A stretch of 64,000 bases of DNA from Minisyncoccota bacterium (GTDB lineage Bacteria > Patescibacteriota > Microgenomatia > UBA1400 > PJMF01), in contig JABHWM010000018.1 in the NCBI GenBank assembly GCA_018657765.1, positions 266,873 through 330,872 on the forward strand, written 5' to 3'. Positions 9,700-18,350 of this stretch are shown piece by piece. The notes below the pieces were generated by a model that worked only from the letters and a program-made list of their open reading frames with translations, was not told the DNA's origin and ran no database searches. Position numbers and translations under genes: made by a program. Positions within the stretch are counted from its first letter, which is position 1. Each line of letters begins with the position of its first letter.

Positions 9700-10104
9700 C
9701 TAAAAAAGTCCCTTCTCTATCCCTTTATTTCCATTACTTTTACTAGTTTTTTTCTTTTTATTATCAACTTCACCTTGCTCTTTTTCTAGCTTTAACTGCT
9801 TCACTTTCCACATAAATAAGCGTGATTTACTCCTAGCATTTGAATCACTTATAAAAGAAAGTGCTCTCTCTAGGATAGCTCTCTTTTCCAACTTTGCCAT
9901 CCTCATATACAAACCAACTCGCTTTAAATCATCCAATTCTATTGCCAAGCGATAACCAAAATCTTGAAATTCCTGAGTAATATAACCACCTTTATCTTTT
10001 AGTTTGAATTTATCAAATAAAGTCCCAGCTGCTTCAAAACCAACTTTTTTCTTGGTTTTTTTTCTTGTTTTAGGCTTGAACTGAGAGAAGAGATCATTTG
10101 ACAT
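9700..10104 (-). CDS. Small basic helical protein of unknown function
   Basis: 134 residues with a basic N-terminus (KPKTRKKTKKK), a helical middle (about 45-110) and a Lys-rich tail. No signal or membrane segment is seen. The high charge suggests a cytoplasmic, possibly nucleic-acid-associated protein, but I do not recognise it. It is the first gene of the run that continues with the NagZ-like gene two bases later. Confidence 0.55.
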   Translation of the reverse strand: MSNDLFSQFKPKTRKKTKKKVGFEAAGTLFDKFKLKDKGGYITQEFQDFGYRLAIELDDLKRVGLYMRMAKLEKRAILERALSFISDSNARSKSRLFMWKVKQLKLEKEQGEVDNKKKKTSKSNGNKGIEKGLF

Positions 10105-10163
10105 AGAAAATAATAAAATTTACTTACCTTTTTAGGGTATAAATCTATATCTATTCTAGCAGA

Positions 10164-11399
10164 TCAATCCTCATGTTTTTTATTAATCAAGAGACTTAAT
10201 AAAACTCCAACTCCACCTACAACGAAAAGACCATCCCACTCCATAGAAGAGAAAAGGAAAATACTGGCAAAAATAGCCCAGAAAAGGAAAGAAGCAAAAC
10301 TAATAATCATTTCTCTATAAGTAAAATAAGAAAAAGCTTCTCTCCCTTTACCTCTATTCATGAGAACTCTATCAAAAAATAACCAATGAAAATTACCAGT
10401 AATCTTATCTAGAGAATCAACAATCGCTATAGACCAAAATCCAAGAACTTGAGAACGTAACACCCATAAAAAGGAAAGAACTCCTCCAGAAAGAAAAAAT
10501 GGTTTTCTACGAGCTTTTGAATCAAGCTTCATACCAATAAAGAGACTCATTATCATCGAAACCAAAAAAGATAAACTGTAAATAATTCCTACTTTTTCTG
10601 TATTTCCCAATATCAAAAATATATATAATGGCCAGATATAAATAGAGTTGTCATGAATAGCTTTCCCAAAAATAGACAATCCAAGCTTCCAGAATCTACC
10701 ATCTCCAAGCCAAAAAGATAATTCTTTGACAGATATAGAGTCTTTTTCATGAGGAAAATCAAGAAAATAAGAAATTAAAGAACCTACTGCTACGAATCCA
10801 ACACCCACTGTAAAGAGTATTTCATAACCAAAAAGATAAATAATAAAACCACTAAGTGCCGGAGCAATCAACCAAGTTAAATTCAAAAGAACTTGTAAAA
10901 ACCCAAGATCTTTTCCCATTCTAGATCTACGAGCACCTTTGGATAAAAGAGTATTAAAGCCCCCCCACATCAAAGATGTCGCAATACTATCTGCAGGGAT
11001 AGCTAACCACAACCAATTAATATTTCCTCCTGCAAAACGTAAAGCAATCAGCTCTACAGCATATGATAAAAAAGACAACATAAAACTTGCAGAGAATCCA
11101 TATTTTCTCATAAAGTTGCCGGCTGGAATCAATGTGAGGAAAACAAAAGCCCTAGTTAAAGCAAAAAATAAAGAAAGAAGTACAACTCCACTTTGGAAAG
11201 ATGTTAATCCAAAATTAGAAAAAAATCCTGTCTCTTGTCCGAGCTGAAACAAAAATACAGGTAAGAAAAATAAAGCAAATTTATTTGCCAATTCACGAAC
11301 AACGCGAATCCCAAATAATAGTTTCATGTTTTTGGAACCATCTATAGAAATTCTAGGAAAATGAAAATGATGAGAATGATTAAAATTAATGTTAGGCAT
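10164..11399 (-). CDS. MFS-like multi-spanning transporter
   Basis: 411 residues. After a soluble His-rich start (NHSHHFHFPR) there are about 12 hydrophobic helices. A basic loop (SKGARRSRMGKDLGFLQ, about 152-168) separates helices in the first half, and a GMKLDSKARRKP loop lies in the second half. These resemble the charged loops of major facilitator proteins, but the fit is looser than for the transporter at 1662-2855. The His-rich N-terminus could bind metal, which is speculation. It lies 31 bases downstream of pth. Confidence 0.7.
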   Translation of the reverse strand: MPNINFNHSHHFHFPRISIDGSKNMKLLFGIRVVRELANKFALFFLPVFLFQLGQETGFFSNFGLTSFQSGVVLLSLFFALTRAFVFLTLIPAGNFMRKYGFSASFMLSFLSYAVELIALRFAGGNINWLWLAIPADSIATSLMWGGFNTLLSKGARRSRMGKDLGFLQVLLNLTWLIAPALSGFIIYLFGYEILFTVGVGFVAVGSLISYFLDFPHEKDSISVKELSFWLGDGRFWKLGLSIFGKAIHDNSIYIWPLYIFLILGNTEKVGIIYSLSFLVSMIMSLFIGMKLDSKARRKPFFLSGGVLSFLWVLRSQVLGFWSIAIVDSLDKITGNFHWLFFDRVLMNRGKGREAFSYFTYREMIISFASFLFWAIFASIFLFSSMEWDGLFVVGGVGVLLSLLINKKHED

Positions 11400-11430
11400 G
11401 TTTTTGGCTTTTTAAAAAAAGAAGCTCAGG

Positions 11431-11946
11431 CTAGTGTAACAAGTCTTGGGCCACTTGCTCAATGACAACTTCTAAAGTTTTTTCTTCTTCTGGTCTAAAA
11501 GAAGAAAGCACATAATCAGATCCAGGAATATTTCTATTACCATCCCGACCATCGATTCCTACTCGCAAATGAATAAAGTTTTTTGTTCCAAGATGCTGGT
11601 AAATAGAGGCTAAACCATTATGAACTTTGGGACCAACTCCTTTTTGATTTTTTTTAGCTCCCAAAATAACATCAAGATCATCATGAATAACTACTAGATC
11701 TTCTTCTGGATCTATTTGAAAATAATCACAAACAGCTCTGACGGCTCTGCCAGATTCATTCATAAAAGTTTGTGGTTTTACCAAAATAAAATCTGTATTC
11801 TTTGCTGTTTTTGAAAGAAGTTTTGTAGAATCTTTAAAAGAAAGACCTAGTTTTTCAGCCAAAACATCAGCAACCCTAAAACCAACATTATGTCTTGTTT
11901 TTAAATACTTATCACCAATATTTCCTAGACCAACTATAACTTTCAT
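11431..11946 (-). CDS. pth: Peptidyl-tRNA hydrolase
   Basis: 171 residues. The start MKVIVGLGNIGDKYLKTRHNV carries the family motif with catalytic His19 or His20 in TRHNVGF. KPQTFMNESG (about 57-66) and VIHDDLDV (about 90-97, catalytic Asp) follow. It frees peptides from peptidyl-tRNA that drops off ribosomes. It is a little shorter than the usual 185-195 residues because the C-terminus ends soon after VIEQVAQDLL. The promoter sits directly on the start codon (see 11954-11962). Confidence 0.93.
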   Translation of the reverse strand: MKVIVGLGNIGDKYLKTRHNVGFRVADVLAEKLGLSFKDSTKLLSKTAKNTDFILVKPQTFMNESGRAVRAVCDYFQIDPEEDLVVIHDDLDVILGAKKNQKGVGPKVHNGLASIYQHLGTKNFIHLRVGIDGRDGNRNIPGSDYVLSSFRPEEEKTLEVVIEQVAQDLLH

Positions 11947-11953
11947 GTGACCA

Positions 11954-11962
11954 ATTGTACCA
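11954..11962 (-). promoter_or_regulatory. Extended -10 promoter of pth, leaderless
   Basis: The minus strand reads TGG-TACAAT, an extended -10 element, and the ATG follows after only seven bases. The expected transcription start therefore falls on or beside the A of ATG. Confidence 0.55.
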
Positions 11963-12031
11963 ACCTGCTTTACAATATACGAACATAAAAAAAATAATTA
12001 TATAAATAAAATTTGTTTTCCATACCTAAAT

Positions 12032-12886
12032 ATGCCTAAAAACCCTTTTTTCTCCATAGTTATCCCTACTCTTAATGAAGAAAAATATCTTCCGATTCTA
12101 TTGGAAGATCTATCTAATCAAACTTTTACTGATTTTGAAATAATTCATGTTGATGGAGATTCAGAAGATCTTACTATTGAAAAAGCAAGTGAGTGGAAAA
12201 ATAAAATATCTATAAAAACAGAAAAAACAGAAGCTCGTAATGTCGCTTTTCAGAGAAATCTAGGAGGAGAAAAAGCAACAGGACAGTGGATTATTTTCAT
12301 GGATGCAGATAACAAACTTCCAGAATATTTTTTACAAGGAATTAAATATAGATTAGATGAAAGTATAGAAACAGATCTCTTTACCACTTGGATAAAAGTT
12401 GAAGAAAAAACAAGAAAATATCAAACAATAGAAACAGCTATCAATTTTAACCAAGAGATATCTAAAATTATTGGAAAAGAGATTGCTTTTGGAGCTATGA
12501 TTGGTGTCAAAAAAGAAATTTTTAATAAAATAAAGTTTGATGAAAAACATAAAGTAGGTGAAGATGGGTTTTTTGTTCACTCCGTGATAAAAGCCGGATA
12601 TAATTTTAGTTTATTTAGAGATCCTACATATTTTTACTCGATGAGAAGAGTTGAAAAAGAAGGAACTTTCAAAATGTTAATTATTGCTTCTCAAATAGCA
12701 ATAAAATATCTACAAGGAAAAAAATTCACCGAAAAAAACTATGGTTACACCATGAAAGGTGGAGAATACTATGATCAAATAACTACTTCTCCACTAAAAA
12801 ATATTTTTTCTACAATAGAAGCTGCCTCTGAAAAACAACTTCAAAGAGTAAAACAAATCTTGAATAACTTCAAAAATATTACTTAA
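12032..12886 (+). CDS. Family 2 glycosyltransferase
   Basis: 284 residues with a GT-A fold. It begins FSIVIPTLNEEKYL, has HVDGDSED near 37-44, and the metal-binding DxD-like motif FMDADN near residue 90. GEDGFFVHSVIKAGY (about 180) resembles the acceptor-side ED motif. No membrane helix is obvious, so it is probably cytoplasmic or peripheral. The acceptor is unknown. Its last eight bases overlap the end of the opposite-strand glycosyltransferase. Confidence 0.8.
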   Translation: MPKNPFFSIVIPTLNEEKYLPILLEDLSNQTFTDFEIIHVDGDSEDLTIEKASEWKNKISIKTEKTEARNVAFQRNLGGEKATGQWIIFMDADNKLPEYFLQGIKYRLDESIETDLFTTWIKVEEKTRKYQTIETAINFNQEISKIIGKEIAFGAMIGVKKEIFNKIKFDEKHKVGEDGFFVHSVIKAGYNFSLFRDPTYFYSMRRVEKEGTFKMLIIASQIAIKYLQGKKFTEKNYGYTMKGGEYYDQITTSPLKNIFSTIEAASEKQLQRVKQILNNFKNIT

Positions 12887-13580
12887 ATAATTTTTTAAAA
12901 AAACTATTGTGACTAAAAATCATCTTAAGATAACGATGGGGATAATCTAAATAAGAAAAGCTTATTTTTTTCCAACGTCTATCTGACACTTCAACTAAAA
13001 AATCTGGATCAAAAACAACTTTACCAATATTTTTATCTGTTAAATGGACCGATAAATCTGCATCTTCGTGTACCAAATTATCATCTTTACAGGTAAAATC
13101 TTTAACCTTTTCCCAGGCATCTTTTCTAATTGCCATATTGGGACCATAGAGACAATCACTTCCCATAATTTTCTTAAAAGAGGAGTAATACATCTTTCCA
13201 GTAATTTTTAATATTCTTTCTAGTTTTTGATCTGCAAAGAAAGTTGCCCCTGAAAAAGCAACTAATTCTGAATCTAATTCAAAGCGTTTTTTTATTCCTT
13301 TAACCCAATTTCTAGGAACCAAAGTATCTGCATCTATTCGTCCAAGAATCTGATATTTAGCAGCGTCAAAGCCTTTGTTTCTAGCTGGGATAATTCCTTG
13401 TTTTTTTTCTGTCAATATTTTTACTGGAAATTTTTTTGCAAGAGAGATTGTTTTATCTGTAGAATTATTGTCAACAATAATTACTTCGTCTGGTAAAACT
13501 TCTTGATCAAAAAGATGTTCTAAACAACTAGTTATATGATTTTCTTCATTAAAAACTGGAATAACTACAGATATCTTCAT
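12879..13580 (-). CDS. Family 2 glycosyltransferase
   Basis: 233 residues. ISVVIPVFNEENHI at the start, VDNNSTDKT near residue 37 and GRIDADTLVP near residue 80 (DxD) define a GT2 enzyme. HEDADLSVHLTDKN (about 175) holds the probable catalytic acid motif. It follows the alpha/beta hydrolase by six bases and the ligase two genes upstream, so it is the last gene of that run. Sugar donor and acceptor are unknown. Confidence 0.8.
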   Translation of the reverse strand: MKISVVIPVFNEENHITSCLEHLFDQEVLPDEVIIVDNNSTDKTISLAKKFPVKILTEKKQGIIPARNKGFDAAKYQILGRIDADTLVPRNWVKGIKKRFELDSELVAFSGATFFADQKLERILKITGKMYYSSFKKIMGSDCLYGPNMAIRKDAWEKVKDFTCKDDNLVHEDADLSVHLTDKNIGKVVFDPDFLVEVSDRRWKKISFSYLDYPHRYLKMIFSHNSFFKKLFK

Positions 13581-13586
13581 TTATTT

Positions 13587-14420
13587 TTATACCTTTATAA
13601 AAGTTTTTATTTGTTTTGATAATTCATTGGGATTATTAAATGGAATTACATGACAATCATTTGGAAAAATAACCAAATTAGAATTTTCAATATTTTCATC
13701 TAGATGGTGTGCTTCTGATAGAGAAATTACTTTATCTTTAGCCCCATGAATGATAAGTGTAGGAGTAGAAATATCATTAAGCAAATAATCATAATTTACT
13801 AAAAACATATGACTAAGAACTGCAAGATATGGTTGGAGTGTTGTGTAATATATATCAGAAATAATTCTCTTAATATTAAAATCACTTGTTCCAGAAAATT
13901 TTTCAAAAGATATTCTTTTAGTTTTTCCCAAATTTATTGGTAACTTAAAAAACATCTTTATTAAAAAACCAAAAAATCTAGAATATTTATAAAATATAGT
14001 ATTAAAAAATGGCTTAGTACTAGTAGCAACAAGAATAACTTTTTTGGGCTTTATTTTTAGTTGTTGAACTACTTTCAAAATAATTGTCCCACCTAGACAA
14101 TGACCAACTAAAATAAAGTTTTTTATGGGGTGAGTTTCTAAAAATAACAAAATATCTTTAACAAAAAAATCAATATTATAATCAGAAATATTCTTTGGAC
14201 AATCTGATAAACCATGAGCTCTCAAGTCAAAAGTAAGCGTACGATAACCCTTATTTTGAAAAAATAAAACTTGTTTATCCCAAGCTCTCAAATTTCCACC
14301 AAAACCATGAATAAAAACAATAGTTTCCTTTTTATTTTTTTCTCCACCAAGTTCATAGAAAATTTTTGTTCCATCAAATGAAATAAAAAAACTATCATTT
14401 TGGGGTTGTTGTTTTTCCAT
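13587..14420 (-). CDS. Alpha/beta hydrolase with a cysteine nucleophile
   Basis: 277 residues. The oxyanion-hole motif VFIHGFGGNLRAWD is near residue 34. The nucleophile elbow reads LVGHCLGGT with Cys108 where most relatives have Ser; the codon is TGT at 14097-14099. The acid and His fit HGAKDKVISL and NDCHVIPF. Cys nucleophiles are known in dienelactone hydrolases of this fold. The substrate is unknown. It starts two bases after the DNA ligase stop, but the link to ligase is probably only transcriptional. Confidence 0.8.
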   Translation of the reverse strand: MEKQQPQNDSFFISFDGTKIFYELGGEKNKKETIVFIHGFGGNLRAWDKQVLFFQNKGYRTLTFDLRAHGLSDCPKNISDYNIDFFVKDILLFLETHPIKNFILVGHCLGGTIILKVVQQLKIKPKKVILVATSTKPFFNTIFYKYSRFFGFLIKMFFKLPINLGKTKRISFEKFSGTSDFNIKRIISDIYYTTLQPYLAVLSHMFLVNYDYLLNDISTPTLIIHGAKDKVISLSEAHHLDENIENSNLVIFPNDCHVIPFNNPNELSKQIKTFIKV

Positions 14421-14422
14421 GA

Positions 14423-16285
14423 TTACTTCAAATGACTAATACTAGATAATTCCTCGACAGTTGTAGCTTGATCTACCTTTTTATCATCCCTAAAACGAAC
14501 CAAACGAGGAAAACGCAAAGCTTTCCCTAAATTTTCTTTAGTTTTGCCAGCAGCATGAACCTGAGACTTGGTAATCTCATCCGCTGCAATCTCTACAACC
14601 AATCCTGGTTCTACCCAAACATCTGGATATAGATTTTTGTGAACTATATATTCTGAAGGCTTTATATCAGCTATTGATTTTCCAGAACTATTTTCTACTA
14701 CCAAATTATCTGTTCTTTTTCTAAATTCTCTAAATTGATCATCTGTAAGACCTGTACCAACCTTTGCTACAGTCTCTATTTTTTTGGTTTTTTCATTAAT
14801 AACTCCTGCCAAAAACGCTCCCAAACCAAAAGCTGCCCTCTTTCCTCTTCCTCTGTAATACCCCATTACCACACAATCCAAAGTATCATTTAACTTTCCC
14901 TGCTGACCCTCTACTTCCTTGATTTTTACCCATCTCCAGCCTTTACGACCACTCTTATAAAGAGAGTCGTGCTTCTTCATTACAGCCCCTTCCAAACCTA
15001 GAGCTAATTGTTCTTCATGGAACTCTCTTAGTTGTGTGGCATCAGTTGTGACGATAAAAGGTGTTGGAATAAAAATAGTTGCTTTTTTTGTTAGTTTGGC
15101 CAATGTTTTCTTTCGTTCTTCCAGTGGAACATTCAATAAAGATTCTTCATTTATAGATAAAACATCAAATACATAAAAATGCACTGGTATCTCTGCAGCT
15201 TTTTCACTAACACCATGTTTTCTTCTTCTAGTAGATGTTTCCTGAAAAGGAAGAATTTCACCAGTCTCTTTACTAATACCCACTACTTCCCCATCTAGAA
15301 TACAACTCTCACAATCTAGCTCTACCAAAGCTTCTAACAACTCTGGAAACATATGAGAAGTCTCTTCTAGATTTCTAGTAAAAGATCTGACTGAATTTGT
15401 CTTTTTATCTACATGAATCTGTACCCGCAACCCATCATACTTGGGCTCTGCAATCACCTTATCCATTTTTTCAATAATTTCCTGAGCTGAGTTAAGTCTT
15501 TGACATAAAGCAGGAACCACAGGAATTCCAGATGTAGTTTGGTATTTTTCTATCAAAAACTCATTACTCTCTGAATCCTTCAAATACATCTGTGCCAAAA
15601 TACCCAAGTCTGCTTTTCTTTGAAAAAGTTCCTCTAGAATTTTTGAGTCTTCTTTGGATCCTATTTTTGCCCAGGATAAAGCATCCAATATGGTCATTGT
15701 AGAAAACCCTAACCGGAGTTTACCAACAACTATTCTGCTCACAAAACGAATAGAAACAGGATCTAGAGTTTGTAGAAGTCTGAGCAACTGATTAGTTTTT
15801 CTTTCTTGAGATCCAGATCCAGAGTCTTGGGCTATCTTTTTGAGATCTTCATAGACATCTAGAATTTCTCTATTTTCAGTTTTTGAATTTGTAGATTTTT
15901 TTTCTTTTGCTTCATAGATCTTTGTAAAAACTTCTTGAGCAACCTCTCCTACATCACCCATTTTTTTATACATCTCATTAACTTTTTTTTCATATAAATC
16001 ATCAGTAGTTTCATCAAATAAATTGGAAATAGGTAATCCTTCTCCATAGATATCTGGATTCTGTGCCATTTCCTGCACTAGAACACGCAAGACCATTTTT
16101 GCCGAAAGTTGAAACTCAAGAGATTTATATTCTGGAACAAGCCTTCCTAATGATAAATAAATAGCAAAAGGGATTTCTTCTTTATTCAAAAGAGAAAAAA
16201 GTTCTGATAGTTGTGAGGTCATTCCCAAACGAGAAGGTGTTTGTTCTGTTTTGAGTAAGTATTGTGAGAATTTTGAAAAAAGCAT
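14423..16285 (-). CDS. ATP-dependent DNA ligase (archaeal-like)
   Basis: 620 residues: an N-terminal DNA-binding helical domain (about 1-250), the nucleotidyltransferase domain with motif I AEPKYDGLRVQIH (adenylated Lys about 281), further motifs such as LDGEVV and EGAVMKK, and an OB domain ending with LVRFRDDK. The length and domain order match archaeal replicative-type ligase I rather than bacterial NAD-dependent LigA. It seals nicks using ATP. Whether LigA is also encoded elsewhere cannot be seen. It starts the run ligase, hydrolase, GT2. Confidence 0.92.
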   Translation of the reverse strand: MLFSKFSQYLLKTEQTPSRLGMTSQLSELFSLLNKEEIPFAIYLSLGRLVPEYKSLEFQLSAKMVLRVLVQEMAQNPDIYGEGLPISNLFDETTDDLYEKKVNEMYKKMGDVGEVAQEVFTKIYEAKEKKSTNSKTENREILDVYEDLKKIAQDSGSGSQERKTNQLLRLLQTLDPVSIRFVSRIVVGKLRLGFSTMTILDALSWAKIGSKEDSKILEELFQRKADLGILAQMYLKDSESNEFLIEKYQTTSGIPVVPALCQRLNSAQEIIEKMDKVIAEPKYDGLRVQIHVDKKTNSVRSFTRNLEETSHMFPELLEALVELDCESCILDGEVVGISKETGEILPFQETSTRRRKHGVSEKAAEIPVHFYVFDVLSINEESLLNVPLEERKKTLAKLTKKATIFIPTPFIVTTDATQLREFHEEQLALGLEGAVMKKHDSLYKSGRKGWRWVKIKEVEGQQGKLNDTLDCVVMGYYRGRGKRAAFGLGAFLAGVINEKTKKIETVAKVGTGLTDDQFREFRKRTDNLVVENSSGKSIADIKPSEYIVHKNLYPDVWVEPGLVVEIAADEITKSQVHAAGKTKENLGKALRFPRLVRFRDDKKVDQATTVEELSSISHLK

Positions 16286-16370
16286 ATGTAAGTAGTTTCA
16301 GATTCTACTAGATTTGTGGTGGAGAGTCAGGGAGAGAAAAATAAAAAAATATTAAGCCTATATTGTTTTA

Positions 16371-16379
16371 TGATATAAT
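16371..16379 (+). promoter_or_regulatory. Extended -10 promoter of the small-gene cluster
   Basis: TGATATAAT is a perfect extended -10. It lies about 39 bases before the ATG of the first tiny gene, leaving a leader that contains a purine-rich AAAGAGAG at 16401-16408. Confidence 0.5.
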
Positions 16380-16418
16380 ATTTACTTCTTATTTTTAATA
16401 AAAGAGAGAAAAATAAAA

Positions 16419-16592
16419 ATGTCTGAAAAAAAAGAATATGATTCAAATGACACAAGACCAGCTTGGCAACAGCTAAATGATGAGAGACCAGAAAAACAAG
16501 TTGATCCTTTAACACCAGAACAAACACAGAAAGCAGAAACATCTTTTGCTGAAGTGGTTGCCCAATCTGTTATTAAACAATTAAAAAAATAA
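16419..16592 (+). CDS. 57-residue acidic protein, first of a tiny-gene cluster
   Basis: An ATG open frame of 57 codons ends at TAA 16590-16592. The protein starts MSEKKEYDSNDTRPAWQQL and ends in a helix SFAEVVAQSVIKQLKK. It is hydrophilic and has no membrane segment. A perfect extended -10 and a purine-rich stretch precede it, and the next gene starts seven bases later, which supports expression. No family is recognised. Confidence 0.5.
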   Translation: MSEKKEYDSNDTRPAWQQLNDERPEKQVDPLTPEQTQKAETSFAEVVAQSVIKQLKK

Positions 16593-16599
16593 ACCAAAA

Positions 16600-16743
16600 A
16601 TGAATAAAGAACTATCACAAAAATTACTAGAACAAGCTTTTGGATTCACCTCTAATAAACCTGATCCAGAACCAGCTCCTCATCCAGATTCCACAGAAAG
16701 ACCTAGCGGAGGTGACCATCCTATTCCTAAGGAAGAAGACTAA
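16600..16743 (+). CDS. 47-residue Pro/Glu-rich protein
   Basis: An ATG frame starting seven bases after the previous stop. The first half can form a helix (LSQKLLEQAFGF); the second half is Pro-, Asp- and Glu-rich and probably disordered (PDPEPAPHPDSTERPSGG). No homologue is recognised. Its credibility rests on the tight spacing within the four-gene cluster. Confidence 0.4.
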   Translation: MNKELSQKLLEQAFGFTSNKPDPEPAPHPDSTERPSGGDHPIPKEED

Positions 16744-16766
16744 ACCAATCTTCAAAACCTCTTCAA

Positions 16767-16976
16767 ATGAATAAATACCTCAAAATAACTCCCCCTGAAA
16801 TAAAGAGAGCTATTTATGATTCTTTTCAAAATAAAAAAGAAGGTTTTCTTCAACAAGACCTAATAGAATTAATGAAAGAAGAATTTCCTATTCTTCTAAC
16901 AATAATGGCTACTCAACTAGATAAACTAGAAACAATCTTAGAAAATTTCTTTGAAAGAAAAAATGGAAAAATATAA
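16767..16976 (+). CDS. 69-residue helical protein
   Basis: Predicted to be mostly helical with alternating Leu/Ile and charged residues, and no membrane segment. It starts at ATG 23 bases after the previous gene. The last 14 bases overlap the next tiny gene, suggesting translational coupling. Unknown function. Confidence 0.5.
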   Translation: MNKYLKITPPEIKRAIYDSFQNKKEGFLQQDLIELMKEEFPILLTIMATQLDKLETILENFFERKNGKI

Positions 16977-17145
16977 TTATAGAAAATTGACTCCAGCCGA
17001 AGAAAAAAAATACTTTCAATATTGGAGAGATAAAATCACTGGACCAGAAAAGAAAAGAGTTGGGAAAAAGTTTAGAAAAAAACTAACAATCCTAGCAAAA
17101 AATGGAAAAAGTGAAAAAGGTATCCCTGCCTACATCAAAGAATAA
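16963..17145 (+). CDS. 60-residue very basic protein
   Basis: MEKYNYRKLTPAEEKKYFQY is followed by a Lys/Arg-rich body and tail. The ATG at 16963 is preferred to a TTG four codons earlier. Its strong positive charge suggests binding to nucleic acid or to its acidic cluster partners; this is inference. The 3' end overlaps the end of the Fic gene on the other strand by 16 bases. Confidence 0.5.
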   Translation: MEKYNYRKLTPAEEKKYFQYWRDKITGPEKKRVGKKFRKKLTILAKNGKSEKGIPAYIKE

Positions 17146-18221
17146 TGAACCCCTTTGGTCACACCTTCTTTTTTCACTACACCTTTTTTGATCAAATCCC
17201 GCACATCTCGTAAAATAGTATCTACAGAAATATTGGGTAAAACCCTTTGAGCATCATCCGATGTCATCTGACCTTGATTTTGTAAAAGCTCCAATAAAAT
17301 AATCTGTCTCTCAGAGAGAGCAACTTGTTTTCCTAGCTCTTTTTTTAGTTTCAAATCTTTGGAGAGCTTCTGAACTTGGTGTTTTACTTTATCTATCTCG
17401 ACAGCTAATCCATAACAAAAGTACTCCATCCAAAAAGTCATATCAGAATCTGCTTTTTGTTGAACAGATAAAAGTGCTTTGTAATATTGATCTACATCAT
17501 TATCAAAATACTGTTCTATAGAGAAAAATCTCTTAAAATCATATCCAAGTAAATATAAAACTAAAGTTGCAAAAGCTCTGGCTGTTCTACCATTTCCCTC
17601 TACATAAGGATGAACATAAACTAACTGATAGTGAACAATAGCAGCCTTAAAAATAGGATGAATATGAACATTTACTGGATCATTGAGCCAAGAAAATAGT
17701 TCAGAAATAAGAAAAGGCACTTCAACAGAAACAGGAGGACGAAAAACAACTTCTCCAGCCCCGACTCCCTGAACAATCACTTGTTTTTGACGAAATCCCC
17801 CAATATGAGAATCTTCTTCCAAAAGGCCTTTCATAGTCAGAGAATGAAGGGTATGAAGAGTTTCCAAAGTAAACTCTGGTTTTCTTCCCATTATTTTTTG
17901 TTGATCTATCCACATTAATACATTACGATAATTGATTACTTCTTGGATATCTCTTTCTCTGGCAATAACACCTGTTTTTTCAGAAATTTCTTTTGTATCA
18001 AAATCTCCTTTAAGATGAATTACTTGAGAAGCTTGCTCTGCACTAAGATCATTTCCTTCTATTTTTGTACCAAAATGAACAGTCCTTGTAAGAGCTTCGT
18101 CACGAAACTTTGCTTCCCAAGAAGGAACTAAAGGAGCGCTATCAATCAAGGCTTTACTGGCCTCGATGCTAGCTATATATGTCAATAAATTATGAGTAAT
18201 CTGAAAAGATGGCTGATACAT
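17130..18221 (-). CDS. Fic family protein (probable AMP transferase)
   Basis: 363 residues from the ATG at 18221. The Fic motif HPYVEGNGRTAR starts at about His204, with the catalytic His and the phosphate-binding loop intact. TKIEGN in the N-terminal part resembles the inhibitory helix motif that keeps many Fic proteins off. The C-terminus (about 290-363) looks like a winged helix. Fic enzymes usually transfer AMP to a protein side chain. A longer frame from TTG 18260 would run through the -10 box, so the shorter start is chosen. No antitoxin partner is obvious. Confidence 0.85.
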   Translation of the reverse strand: MYQPSFQITHNLLTYIASIEASKALIDSAPLVPSWEAKFRDEALTRTVHFGTKIEGNDLSAEQASQVIHLKGDFDTKEISEKTGVIARERDIQEVINYRNVLMWIDQQKIMGRKPEFTLETLHTLHSLTMKGLLEEDSHIGGFRQKQVIVQGVGAGEVVFRPPVSVEVPFLISELFSWLNDPVNVHIHPIFKAAIVHYQLVYVHPYVEGNGRTARAFATLVLYLLGYDFKRFFSIEQYFDNDVDQYYKALLSVQQKADSDMTFWMEYFCYGLAVEIDKVKHQVQKLSKDLKLKKELGKQVALSERQIILLELLQNQGQMTSDDAQRVLPNISVDTILRDVRDLIKKGVVKKEGVTKGVHYSLM

Positions 18222-18230
18222 TTTGATAGT

Positions 18231-18236
18231 ATTGTA
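18231..18236 (-). promoter_or_regulatory. Putative -10 box of the Fic gene, leaderless
   Basis: TACAAT on the minus strand is followed after nine bases by the ATG at 18221. There is no upstream TG, so the call is weaker than for pth or rpmH. Confidence 0.4.
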
Positions 18237-18336
18237 GAATAATTTCTGCATAATTTGCAAGGAATTTATAATAATTCTCTGAAAATATCTTTAATTACCT
18301 ATAATTACTTAATTACTCCCTTTACTTTTTATCTAG

Positions 18337-18342
18337 TATAAT
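18337..18342 (+). promoter_or_regulatory. -10 box of the DUF5654 gene, leaderless
   Basis: A perfect TATAAT is followed by eight bases and then the ATG at 18351, the distance expected between a -10 box and its transcription start. Confidence 0.5.
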
Positions 18343-18350
18343 GATCAGAT

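Noticed and set aside
16382-16618. Minus-strand open frames of 71 and 78 codons opposite the first tiny gene
   Set aside because: The plus-strand frame has an extended -10, a purine-rich leader and a tightly spaced downstream gene.
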